Part shown: one piece after another, positions 17,210 through 25,921 of the stretch
Layout of the letters: each line of letters opens with the position of its first letter
How positions within the stretch are numbered: the stretch's first letter is position 1
DNA from: Paenibacillus arenosi
Lineage (GTDB): Bacteria; Bacillota; Bacilli; Paenibacillales; Paenibacillaceae
Assembly: GCF_014841135.1 (NCBI RefSeq)
Contig: NZ_JACYTN010000001.1
Coordinates: 62,001 to 126,000, forward strand
Direction: 5' to 3'
Length of the DNA: 64,000 nucleotides
Notes under the pieces: generated by a model
Told to the model about the DNA's origin: nothing
Seen by the model: the letters and a program-made list of their open reading frames with translations, nothing else
Database searches by the model: none
Position numbers and translations under genes: made by a program

Positions 17210-18622
17210 ATGCCGAAGTCGAAAAGGACAATTATTTTAGGTATTATGATACTCATTTTGTTAGTATTGCTCACCCAATTCGGAAGTGGATTGAAGCAGT
17301 TTATGAACCAACCGCGACCTGACGAGGACGAAGGAGAATACAATGAGCCTGTATTTGCAATAGACAAAGCAGGGCTTGCTCTCAAAATAGATGTCAGCTT
17401 GCCGCAAGACGTATTTAAGGAGTTAATGAGGGTAAGCGGACAGTTCGAGCGACAGTATGGTATTGCTGTTGAACTGCGGAATAAGACGGAGCATGAAATA
17501 AGCGAAGGCTTGAAGCAATCACTAGCCCTTCAACAAAGTGCTGACATAATTATGATTCGAAGCGAACGAGTTAAATCATATGCTCAGACCGGCAAACTAC
17601 TGCCCCAGCAACCGTCTGTAGAAACATGGGCTTACGCTCCAGAATGGTTGAAAGAGGCAGTAAGCTGGAATGGTTTTGTATGGGGAACGCCTTATTACAT
17701 GGATCCTTATGTGCTGGTTTGGAACCCAGTAGCTTTAAAAGCACAAACAGGAATAGAAAAACCACCGTTTTCCTTAAAGGAATGGCATGCTGCCATGCGA
17801 GGTCCTCAGCAGGTAATGTTTGGACAAATGCAACCTGTTCGTCCCCTATTGAGTTCAACATTAACCATGACGGAACAATCTGAGAAAGATGGGAAAAAAC
17901 AAATAGCACTGGCATGGTTTGCATGGGAGGAGCAAGATCCATATGCACTTCTAGCACTGATGTGGCGCTTAGGGATGATCCAGATGTCAGATGACAGTAA
18001 TGTCAATCAAAATGACTCGTCAGACCCGGTAGTGCCAACCTTACCGCATAATCAATTAGCAACGTATCCATGGCAGGAGAATTTGAAGGAGTGGGAACAT
18101 TCCCGCTTGTTATTTAAGTCTGTTTCATTTAAAAATGAGAAAAGTATTTGGGAAATGATTAATCAAGGTGAGGTGCAATTTGCAATTGTACCTTATTCAG
18201 AGGCTGCTCCTCGGCTAGGTGAAATGCTCGCTGTTGAAATGCCGCGTGATATTGTTCCTCCATATGGAACTTGGGTGAAAAGTATGAGTTACATCGTGCC
18301 GGCATATACCGAACTGGAAGAAGAAGCAAAACTTTGGATACAATTCGTAACTGATGTAAAACAGCAGCAGCATGTACTGGCTAATTTGTCATTCCTATTG
18401 CCTACAAGTCGTACTTCTCAAGATAAAACATGGGAATTGTGGAATCGTAATTTACCAGCTGTGTATATTCAAGCAGATACGCGGCTCAAAGAGGTGTTGC
18501 GACATACATTTGAGTTGGAGAAATGGCACAATAATGTGCTGGAGTGGATGAAGGGCACAGTGAGCACTGATATATTGGTTAAGGAATTTAAAGCGTTGTG
18601 GAAGCTGACGTCAGCTTCGTGA
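17210..18622 (+). CDS. Extracellular solute-binding-like protein with N-terminal membrane anchor
   Basis: 470 residues. One hydrophobic helix (about residues 8-27) is followed by an acidic linker and a domain resembling family 1 (sugar-type) ABC solute-binding proteins: FERQYGIAVELRN near residue 80, SADIIMI, GTPYYMDPYVLVWNP near 160 and a late FAIVPYSEA. There is no lipobox cysteine, which is unusual for a Gram-positive binding protein, and no permease or ATPase gene lies nearby. It may be an orphan binding protein or a sensor. AGGGAG precedes the ATG. It starts 38 bases after the insertion element, so the element may have separated it from its original promoter. Confidence 0.7.
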   Translation: MPKSKRTIILGIMILILLVLLTQFGSGLKQFMNQPRPDEDEGEYNEPVFAIDKAGLALKIDVSLPQDVFKELMRVSGQFERQYGIAVELRNKTEHEISEGLKQSLALQQSADIIMIRSERVKSYAQTGKLLPQQPSVETWAYAPEWLKEAVSWNGFVWGTPYYMDPYVLVWNPVALKAQTGIEKPPFSLKEWHAAMRGPQQVMFGQMQPVRPLLSSTLTMTEQSEKDGKKQIALAWFAWEEQDPYALLALMWRLGMIQMSDDSNVNQNDSSDPVVPTLPHNQLATYPWQENLKEWEHSRLLFKSVSFKNEKSIWEMINQGEVQFAIVPYSEAAPRLGEMLAVEMPRDIVPPYGTWVKSMSYIVPAYTELEEEAKLWIQFVTDVKQQQHVLANLSFLLPTSRTSQDKTWELWNRNLPAVYIQADTRLKEVLRHTFELEKWHNNVLEWMKGTVSTDILVKEFKALWKLTSAS

Positions 18623-18739
18623 GCAATATCAACTACAGTTTCTATTACATCATATATCGGGTAGAGATTAGATCATTTAACTATTATGAGTGACTGCATG
18701 GACAAGCATCAGATGCTATTATTCATTGTAATAAAGTAT

Positions 18740-18782
18740 ACAGCCCCAATGTCTAGTATTGAATGATGGACTTTGGGGCTGT
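18740..18782. terminator. Bidirectional terminator between convergent genes
   Basis: ACAGCCCCAA pairs with TTGGGGCTGT, extended by GTC/GAC. It lies between the solute-binding-like gene and the minus-strand coiled-coil gene. Confidence 0.75.
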
Positions 18783-18819
18783 ATCTTAATTAATTACGTA
18801 CTATGGATGTAAAAATGTA

Positions 18820-19935
18820 TTATAGCGAAACCTTTAGAACTACGACCATTTCATTTTTGTCGATAGTAATTTCTGTTGCTTCAATGAATGAGACGAGTTG
18901 CTGCGGATAGAAGCTAAGGTCAAACTGCTCCTCTAATTGTGTGCGTGTTGATTCAGGTAGCTCGAGTCCATTAAACTGAAGATGATCGACATGGAATCGA
19001 AGCGCATTTTCTGGTTCCTGCTCTAGCGTATAGCTACCTTGAACGACTACACGAAGTCCTTCTCGGTCGCCTATCGCTGTAACGATACCTTTATCAAACA
19101 CAAATTCAAAATCATCAAACATTGAATCTTGTTGACGCAGAAACTCATTCAGTTCGCTATCTTTGATGCGTAGCGTATATTTAAGCCCATTTGACTTCAT
19201 GTTTCCATTTTCTTTAACGAATTCGGGCAGCTTCTGCATCGCATCGGCCATCGCTCTGAAGTAGTGCCGAACTTCAAATAGCCCTACACTTTGCCAATAT
19301 TTTGTAAATTCTTCAACTAACTTCTTCATCGCTTCTGGGTCTGAACTTGAAGTGATTTGGGTATCAAGTTTATTTTGAAGTTCAATAACGCGTTTCCGCT
19401 GATCTTCAAGATGGATTCGAACTTGTGATAGCTCCTTCTCTAATAAGGCTTGCTCACTCCGAAGTTGATCAATACGCTGCACGTTGGCTTGATAGCCAGA
19501 CAAAATACGATGATCAGAATCCATTAAGTAGGAATAGTAGTTCAGAAGTAGAAATAAATCAGAGACCTCATTAGAAGATAATATAGCCTCTAAAATAAGA
19601 TCACGTTCACCAACATAATAGGAACGGAGCACACGTCCTGCGTCTTTTTGTTTTAGTAGAAGCTGTTCCTGCTGTGTTTGCAAATCTGCTTCTAGAAGTT
19701 TCCTTTGATTACTTGCCTCTTGCTCTCTCGCTGTTACGCGTTCAATCTCTGCATCCAACTCTTGAATAGATAAGCTTTGCTGTAAAATATGTTTCATTTC
19801 GGATGATTGATTAGCAGCATCCCATGGAATCGGCTCACTCGGTTGTGCATGAGACGAGAAGGGGATTGCTGAAGCAATAAGAACAAAGATTACTATTCGC
19901 ATACAAGCGCTCGTTGCGCGTTTCCCTAATCGCAT
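18820..19935 (-). CDS. Secreted coiled-coil protein of unknown function
   Basis: 372 residues from the ATG at 19935 (an AAGGGGG lies upstream; starts at 19902 or 19995 are possible). A signal peptide (cleavage near SSHAQ) is followed by about 150 residues of heptad-rich coiled coil (EQEASNQRKLLEADLQTQQ, EKELSQVRIHLEDQRKR) that recalls the N-terminal part of PcsB/CwlO-like hydrolase activators. The C-terminal half is a separate beta-rich domain of unknown type (YTLRIKDSELNEFLRQQD). There is no NlpC/P60 or LytM enzyme domain. An envelope-associated role is inferred only. Confidence 0.7.
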   Translation of the reverse strand: MRLGKRATSACMRIVIFVLIASAIPFSSHAQPSEPIPWDAANQSSEMKHILQQSLSIQELDAEIERVTAREQEASNQRKLLEADLQTQQEQLLLKQKDAGRVLRSYYVGERDLILEAILSSNEVSDLFLLLNYYSYLMDSDHRILSGYQANVQRIDQLRSEQALLEKELSQVRIHLEDQRKRVIELQNKLDTQITSSSDPEAMKKLVEEFTKYWQSVGLFEVRHYFRAMADAMQKLPEFVKENGNMKSNGLKYTLRIKDSELNEFLRQQDSMFDDFEFVFDKGIVTAIGDREGLRVVVQGSYTLEQEPENALRFHVDHLQFNGLELPESTRTQLEEQFDLSFYPQQLVSFIEATEITIDKNEMVVVLKVSL

Positions 19936-20035
19936 TGAGGGCCCCCTTATGTACACCGTGCATCTGTATCGTTTGTAGACCTCGTTAGAAATCATACTGT
20001 TCCAAACTAGGACAAATACGAAAGGATGAACAGTT

Positions 20036-21157
20036 ATGTTGTCGTCTAATCAATCGTCTAGTCTCATTCATCGAATTCAACAAAGATTGTCACAATTTCC
20101 CGACTATCGTATGCCCTTTTCTATGTATATGTCAAGCTGTATGTATGATCAGGAGGAAGGGTACTATACGAAATCGAGCGAAAAAGTAGGTCCTGCTGGT
20201 GATTTCTATACGAGTGTATATATTGGAGATGCAATGGCTCTTATTATCGAACGTTACATTCAATTACGGTGCTCGAGACGAGAATGGAAAGATAAAACCT
20301 ATCGAATAGTTGAATGGGGGGCGGGAACTGGGAAGCTAGCAGAGCAGCTATTGAGTGTCCTGCAGCATTCCGATTGCCGACCGCTGGAGTATGTTGTTAT
20401 CGAATCGAGCCCTTATCATCGAAGGATGATTAAGGAGCGATTAGTTAACAACGCATGTCCTATTCCAGTAATATGCTGGGACGAGCAAAATTATTTCGAA
20501 CAAGCTGCAGAAATGCCTATTTTCTTGGTTGCTAACGAGCTGTTGGATGCATTTCCAGTTGAACGTATTCGACGGCAGAACAGTAAATTGGATCAGGCTT
20601 ACGTAATATGGAATGGTGACAAGTCTATGTTCGAATATGAATGGGCTGAAGCCGAGGATCATGTTATCGATTGGGCTAAACAGCATGATATAGGTTTGCA
20701 GGAGGGGCAAATTTATGATGCAGGCATTGCTGCTTCAGAGTGGCTTGGTCGCGTGTTACTAGCTGCGGTTGATATTGAGGGGGTATTTATTGATTATGGA
20801 GACGGTACGAGACAGCTTACGGGGGCGCATCGGATGAATGGAAGTTTGCTTTGCTATCGCAAGCATCAAGCTTATGATGATCCGTTTGCTGCTCCTGGCG
20901 ATCAAGATATGACGGCTGATGTAGATTTCGATATAGCTGAACGCATTGCCTTTTTGTCAGGATGTAAGGTTCTGCCTCGAATGGATCAAAAGCAATTTCT
21001 TGTTGAGAATGGTGTCCTTGATTTACTGCAAGAACATTCAGATGCGGATCCTTTTAGTGAAAAAGCGAAAAGCAATAGAAAGATTAGACAGCTTCTTTTG
21101 TCTGACCAAATGAGTGAGCGCTTTAAAGTGATGACTATTAGTAAGGGGTTGGAATGA
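20036..21157 (+). CDS. SAM-dependent methyltransferase, MidA/NDUFAF7 family
   Basis: 373 residues. The N terminus has the family motif MPFSMYMSSCMYDQEEGYYT, followed by GPAGDFYTS and the SAM-binding glycine motif VEWGAGTGKLAEQLL near residue 95. The late motif ANELLDAFPVERI is also characteristic. The mitochondrial relative methylates an arginine in complex I; the bacterial substrate is unknown. AAAGGATGAA precedes the ATG. Divergently transcribed from the coiled-coil gene with a 100-base gap; a terminator follows. Confidence 0.88.
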   Translation: MLSSNQSSSLIHRIQQRLSQFPDYRMPFSMYMSSCMYDQEEGYYTKSSEKVGPAGDFYTSVYIGDAMALIIERYIQLRCSRREWKDKTYRIVEWGAGTGKLAEQLLSVLQHSDCRPLEYVVIESSPYHRRMIKERLVNNACPIPVICWDEQNYFEQAAEMPIFLVANELLDAFPVERIRRQNSKLDQAYVIWNGDKSMFEYEWAEAEDHVIDWAKQHDIGLQEGQIYDAGIAASEWLGRVLLAAVDIEGVFIDYGDGTRQLTGAHRMNGSLLCYRKHQAYDDPFAAPGDQDMTADVDFDIAERIAFLSGCKVLPRMDQKQFLVENGVLDLLQEHSDADPFSEKAKSNRKIRQLLLSDQMSERFKVMTISKGLE

Positions 21158-21190
21158 GTCTTGTTGAACTAAAGTCTGCTGAAAATAGAA

Positions 21191-21221
21191 AGAGCCCGGA
21201 GCAGGTAGCTCCAGGCTCTTT
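21191..21221. terminator. Terminator between convergent genes
   Basis: AGAGCCCGGAGC pairs with GCTCCAGGCTCT with one mismatch; T-rich on the plus side and A-rich on the minus side. Confidence 0.75.
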
Positions 21222-21257
21222 GCTGTCATTCCTAGTCATGATAGTAGAGAGGTTAAG

Positions 21258-21494
21258 TTAGAATGGGTTGCTCATTTCGAATATCGTCCAGTAAGAGAAG
21301 CCCGTAAAGCAAACTAACATATACCCCCAGAATGACAAGATGTATGTACGTTCAGTGAGTTTTAAATAGCCAAGCAATACAAAGAAGGCGGTCTGTAGGA
21401 AGAATAACAACGCCATTTCAACCATGTGGCCAGCATAGGCCATTAGACCAATGACAAGTGTCCAAAATCCAAGTACGCGAAACATTCGTGCCAC
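21258..21494 (-). CDS. DUF2626 small membrane protein (YqgY-like)
   Basis: 78 residues with three hydrophobic helices; the start RMFRVLGFWT and the TERTYILSFWGYML-CFTGF-YW motif match the DUF2626 family of Bacilli. The GTG at 21494 is chosen over the longer frame to 21623 because the family begins at RMFRVLG and a GGGGGAT sequence lies upstream. Function unknown. Confidence 0.8.
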   Translation of the reverse strand: MARMFRVLGFWTLVIGLMAYAGHMVEMALLFFLQTAFFVLLGYLKLTERTYILSFWGYMLVCFTGFSYWTIFEMSNPF

Positions 21495-21772
21495 GATTAA
21501 TCCCCCTCTCCATACAAAAGCTGCCAACTTTTCTATTGACATTATATCGTTCGACGCAATTGGTGTAAACTGCCAAGTGTGATGAATTGAAGATTTTTTC
21601 ATATTGATAAGCTTTATGTGCACTTACGTGTACATTTCACGTATGTTTCCTAGAAAAAGTGGATATACATTTTAGTATCCGATAGATTCTATGAACTCTA
21701 CTATGTGCATAGAGATGAAATGAAGCGGTGCTTACTATGAGCAATAATGATGTGTTGTTAGGAGGTTGTGGC

Positions 21773-22417
21773 ATGACAGCCATTAGACAAGATGCATGGA
21801 CAGCGGATGATGATTTGATTTTGGCAGAAGTAACGTTAAGGCATATACGAGAAGGAAGTACACAATTAGCTGCTTTTGAAGAAGTGGGAGAGCGAATTGG
21901 CAGGACGTCTGCAGCCTGCGGATTTAGATGGAACAGTTTTGTACGTAAAAAATATGAGACTGCCATTCAATTGGCCAAAACTCAGCGCCAAAAGCGTAAT
22001 TACGTGAAGAAACATCCAATCGGGGTACAGGTTGCTTCCATTGCTTTGGAAGATGCAGAACTATTAGCAGGGAAAAATGAAACTTTTACAGAAGAGTCAT
22101 TGTCCATTGATTCAGTTATACGCTTTTTGCGCCAGTGGCGCAGCAACTATCAAGATCTTGCTCGCCAAGTGAAACAATTAGAACGCGAACTGTATGACAA
22201 AGAAGAGAAGCTTGCCAAGATAAGTAAGGAAAAAGAGTACTTGTCTAAGCAAGTAAACGAAGTTCAGACAGATTATCGTACGGTAAATGATGACTATAAA
22301 GCTCTTATTCAAATTATGGATCGAGCGCGTCGTCTAGCGATTTTATCCGATGATGATGATGATAACAAGACAAGATTTCGTATGGATGCAAATGGTAATC
22401 TAGAGCGTATCGAATAG
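21773..22417 (+). CDS. rsfA: Prespore regulator RsfA-like transcription factor
   Basis: 214 residues. The N-terminal Myb/SANT-like DNA-binding domain (RQDAWTADDDLILAEV to CGFRWNSFVRKKYE) is nearly diagnostic of RsfA, a SigF-controlled regulator that adjusts SigF-dependent genes in the forespore. The C-terminal half is a coiled coil (KQLERELYDKEEKLAKISKEK), probably for dimerisation. The ATG at 21773 has GGAGG seven bases upstream. The order rsfA-panE-bshC matches the ylbO-ylbQ-bshC region of B. subtilis. Confidence 0.9.
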   Translation: MTAIRQDAWTADDDLILAEVTLRHIREGSTQLAAFEEVGERIGRTSAACGFRWNSFVRKKYETAIQLAKTQRQKRNYVKKHPIGVQVASIALEDAELLAGKNETFTEESLSIDSVIRFLRQWRSNYQDLARQVKQLERELYDKEEKLAKISKEKEYLSKQVNEVQTDYRTVNDDYKALIQIMDRARRLAILSDDDDDNKTRFRMDANGNLERIE

Positions 22418-22449
22418 AATTGTTGAGGAATAGCAAGTACGATAGAAGA

Positions 22450-22496
22450 AGTGGATGCACGTTCAACGATCAGGTTGGATGACATTCACTTTTTTT
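22450..22496 (+). terminator. Intrinsic terminator after rsfA
   Basis: AGTGGATG pairs with CATTCACT (one G-T pair) and is followed by seven T. Confidence 0.7.
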
Positions 22497-22562
22497 GTGT
22501 TTTGTAAACAGGTCTGTTATAACTAACATATGAAATAGGCTGAAAGTTGTAGGTGGTAGAAT

Positions 22563-23516
22563 ATGAAATGGGATCTTATTGGCGGTGGGGCACTTGGTCT
22601 GATGTTCACGGCACGGTTGCTGCGAAATGGCGAGCAAATACGATTATGGACCCGTACATCAGAGCAGGCGGAGGAACTGCGTCAAAAGGGCTTATTCCTA
22701 ATAGATAGAAAGGGGGTTCAACAGCATTATTCTAACATTCATGCGTATGCATTACATGAAGTTGAGCACGTGTTGAAACGGTCAGATGAACCTATTAAGC
22801 GGCTTGGACTGTTCATCAAGCAAACAAGCTTTACAGATGCATTTATGAAGCAGTTGGCGGCATTGCCAGTTGAGAAGGTAAGCAGCGTACTTTGTTTTCA
22901 AAATGGGATTGGGCATGATGAGAGGCTCAAGCAGCTTTTTTCAGAAAACGTGCTTGCTATGGCCGTGACGACTGAAGCTGCGAAACGGACATCCTCTCAT
23001 GAAGTTACGCATACCGGTGAAGGTGAGACATGGCTTGGTAACCCGATTGATCCAAACGATCATGAAGTTCGTGAGTGGTGTAATTTGTTCAAACAGGCAG
23101 GATTTCAGGCATTTGTGTCGAACAACATCGAAGATAACATTTATCGCAAACTGATTATTAATGCGGTAATCAATCCTTTGACGGCCTTGCTTCGCCTGCG
23201 CAATGGAGAGCTGCTTCGTAGTGAGAAGCGTCTTCAGCTTATGCGTGAAGTATTTGAAGAAGTAATCGCGATTTATCGATTACAAGGCATACCTGTGCAC
23301 GCAGATGAAGCGTGGGATAACCTCATTCGTGTATGCAGCGCAACTGCTAGCAATACATCATCGATGCTTGCAGATGTATTGGCTGAACGCACGACCGAAA
23401 TCGATGCGATTACAGGACAGTTGCTGCGGATTGCAGATACGCATGATTACAACTCTCCGGCACAAACCTATCTTTATCGTAGTATCCAGGCATTAGATCC
23501 GGCATTCTTATCGTAG
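22563..23516 (+). CDS. panE: 2-dehydropantoate 2-reductase
   Basis: 317 residues. The N-terminal Rossmann fold has GGGALGLM near residue 8 for NADPH; the C-terminal helical domain shows KLIINAVINPLTAL near residue 198 with the conserved lysine and asparagine. The enzyme reduces ketopantoate to pantoate in coenzyme A synthesis. Position between rsfA and bshC is the same as in B. subtilis. The next gene starts 14 bases on. Confidence 0.93.
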   Translation: MKWDLIGGGALGLMFTARLLRNGEQIRLWTRTSEQAEELRQKGLFLIDRKGVQQHYSNIHAYALHEVEHVLKRSDEPIKRLGLFIKQTSFTDAFMKQLAALPVEKVSSVLCFQNGIGHDERLKQLFSENVLAMAVTTEAAKRTSSHEVTHTGEGETWLGNPIDPNDHEVREWCNLFKQAGFQAFVSNNIEDNIYRKLIINAVINPLTALLRLRNGELLRSEKRLQLMREVFEEVIAIYRLQGIPVHADEAWDNLIRVCSATASNTSSMLADVLAERTTEIDAITGQLLRIADTHDYNSPAQTYLYRSIQALDPAFLS

Positions 23517-23530
23517 GAAAGGAGTGAATC

Positions 23531-23926
23531 TTGTCCAAGATGTGGAATTGGATCTCTCAATCATTTATAACGTTGACTATACTTCCGTTTATTCCATTTA
23601 TGGCGATATGGTTCATTTCAGCATTTTGGATAAAGAATAAGAAGAAATCGTTCCTTCTAGCTGTAGACATTACGAATGTATTTCTGATTGCTTCTGTGGC
23701 AGGATTGTATAATGTGGTGTTCCAATCTACTACAGGCTTATATGGAATTATGCTTATTATGCTCTTGGCTGCTGGATTGCTAGGTGGAGCTATGCACCGT
23801 AAGCGTGGGACGGTTAATGTGAAGCGACTTGTGAGGGCCATATGGCGTATTTCGTTTGTCGTGCTCGCTATTTTTTACTTCTTTTTGTTCTTTATGGGGA
23901 TGTTCGTATATTTGAAGGATGTATAG
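23531..23926 (+). CDS. DUF3397 membrane protein
   Basis: 131 residues with four membrane helices; the DITNVFLIASV and RAIWRISFVVLAIFYFFLF motifs fit DUF3397. The start is TTG at 23531 after AGGAGTGAATC. It follows panE closely and probably shares its transcript. No function is known. Confidence 0.75.
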   Translation: MSKMWNWISQSFITLTILPFIPFMAIWFISAFWIKNKKKSFLLAVDITNVFLIASVAGLYNVVFQSTTGLYGIMLIMLLAAGLLGGAMHRKRGTVNVKRLVRAIWRISFVVLAIFYFFLFFMGMFVYLKDV

Positions 23927-24089
23927 TAATCAAACCATAACGTCGAGTGCAGGACAACAATCATGTTTATATCATACATAATGACACTGAAATGATCACA
24001 TATATCATAGGTAAATCTTCAATAATGTGCTGCATATTTCTCTTTATGTAAGAGCGTTTAGGAATTAGATGGATCTGGCATGTTTTGTT

Positions 24090-24118
24090 TTGACGGGTCA
24101 AGCAGCGATGTGTAAAAT
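24090..24118 (+). promoter_or_regulatory. Candidate SigA promoter for bshC
   Basis: TTGACG and TAAAAT are separated by exactly 17 bases, 27 bases before the bshC start codon. Confidence 0.55.
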
Positions 24119-24144
24119 CAAGGTTGTAGAGGAGGCGGCTTATA

Positions 24145-25776
24145 ATGACAACTTGGGATACGTTGCCGGTTCCCGTATCACAACAATTAGCGAAACTTTA
24201 CATAGAGCGAGATCCGGTTGTTGTGGAGCAGTTTTATGAATTTCATCCTGATGAGGATTGGCATAAGCGCGTCTCATGGGTTGATGAAGCAGCACATAGG
24301 CGAGCAGACCGTTTTGAACTTGTCAAAGTCCTTACGCAGTATCAACAGAAGGTGAACAATCACCCAGAAGCGATACGTTCTTTAGAACGTCTTCAAGATA
24401 GTCAGGCCTTGGTTGTTGTAGGTGGCCAGCAAGGAGGACTGCTTGGCGGTCCGTTACTTGTTGTATATAAGGCGATATCGATCATTCGAATGGCGCAGGA
24501 GGCAGAGCAGCGCTTAGAGCGTCCGGTTATTCCTGTATTTTGGCTTGCAGGCGAGGATCACGACTTCGATGAAGTGAACCATACCTATATGCTTTCCTCT
24601 CAAGCTGGCATTCAACGCATTCGCTTGGAGCATTCACCTTCAGGAAGGCAGCCAGTGAGTTACTATCATGTAGATGAGAGTGATTGGGATGCAGTTATAG
24701 GGCAGTTAGAAGAACTGCTTCCTGCAACTGAATTCAAGGCACCTATGTTGGAGCGTTATCGGATGATTATGCAGGAGAGCTCATCGCTAACTGAGGCGTG
24801 CGCAAGATTGCTGAGTTACATGTTCGGTGAAATAGGGCTTGTCTTGCTTGATTCTGCAGATGAGCATCTACGTGCACTGGAAGGGCCGTTGTTCAAGTCT
24901 ATCATTCAACAGCAAGATGCACTTCAACAAGCCTATGCACAAAGTGAACAAAGGATGCGAGCAGCTGGTTATCCTATTCAGGCGGATCATGCTGAAGAAA
25001 GCGCTAATTTATTCGTGCTGGAGCAAGGTGAACGCGTTCTTCTTATGCATCAAGAAGGTGTATTTGCAGACAGAAAGCGCACGATTCAATATTCACAAGC
25101 TCAATTGGAGCAGCTTACCGAGCAGCATCCTGAGCGATTTAGCAACAATGTGATGACTAGACCGCTGATGCAAGAATATTTATTCCCTGTGCTTGCTACT
25201 GTGTTAGGTGCAGGTGAGATTGCTTATTGGGCACAAACGAAGGATGCGTTTTCTGCAATCGGTATGAAAATGCCTATTATTTGGCCGCGTATGGCGTTTA
25301 CTTGTGTGGAGGGAACCTTGCAGAAATTGCTGAACAAGTACGAGCTGCAAGTTGAACATATTTGTAATCAATATGAAGCTAAGCGCAATGAATGGCTAGC
25401 ATCCCAAGATGAGCTGAAGCTGGATGAACGCTTTGCTCAACTGCGAGGAGATGTGGAGCATCAGTATGCAGAATTGTTAAGCGTATTGAATCAATCGCTC
25501 CCTACTCTTGGCAAGCTAGGGGATATGAATCGCGATAAAGTGCTGGAACAGATTGATTATTTGCATAATCGATCACAGGATGCTTTGAAGAAACAGCATG
25601 AATCTGGGCTTAGACAGTGGGAACGCCTGAAGCTCGCTTTGTGGCCATTGGATCGTCCGCAAGAGCGAGTATTCAATATGGCGCTTTACGAGAATCGCTA
25701 CGGAGCTGATTGGTACAAAGTTATTATGGATGCGCCTGTCGTATGGCAAGGCGAACATCGACTTGTATCTATGTAA
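24145..25776 (+). CDS. bshC: Bacillithiol synthase, cysteine-adding enzyme BshC
   Basis: 543 residues, the usual family length. A Rossmann-like region contains VVVGGQQGGLLGGPLL near residue 90 and PVFWLAGEDHDFDEVNHTY near residue 135; a long coiled-coil arm lies near residues 390-470. BshC adds cysteine to glucosaminyl-malate, the last step of bacillithiol, the main low-molecular-weight thiol of these bacteria. GAGGAGG precedes the ATG. In B. subtilis it directly precedes mraZ; here two genes intervene. Confidence 0.95.
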   Translation: MTTWDTLPVPVSQQLAKLYIERDPVVVEQFYEFHPDEDWHKRVSWVDEAAHRRADRFELVKVLTQYQQKVNNHPEAIRSLERLQDSQALVVVGGQQGGLLGGPLLVVYKAISIIRMAQEAEQRLERPVIPVFWLAGEDHDFDEVNHTYMLSSQAGIQRIRLEHSPSGRQPVSYYHVDESDWDAVIGQLEELLPATEFKAPMLERYRMIMQESSSLTEACARLLSYMFGEIGLVLLDSADEHLRALEGPLFKSIIQQQDALQQAYAQSEQRMRAAGYPIQADHAEESANLFVLEQGERVLLMHQEGVFADRKRTIQYSQAQLEQLTEQHPERFSNNVMTRPLMQEYLFPVLATVLGAGEIAYWAQTKDAFSAIGMKMPIIWPRMAFTCVEGTLQKLLNKYELQVEHICNQYEAKRNEWLASQDELKLDERFAQLRGDVEHQYAELLSVLNQSLPTLGKLGDMNRDKVLEQIDYLHNRSQDALKKQHESGLRQWERLKLALWPLDRPQERVFNMALYENRYGADWYKVIMDAPVVWQGEHRLVSM

Positions 25777-25921
25777 CAACTAGAGCAGAATACAACTTGA
25801 GAGAAAGAGTCCGTGGTCATTAGGGAGCTATGTTCTTTGTTTTTAGATCATAGATGTTATGGTGTGTGCAGCTAGAGGCAAGTCAGACGACGTTTATTTT
25901 AAACATGTGGAGGGGTAACGT

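Noticed and set aside
25777-25921. S-adenosylhomocysteine riboswitch before ahcY
   Set aside because: The gap is short and none of the conserved core sequences or pseudoknot arms could be recognised.
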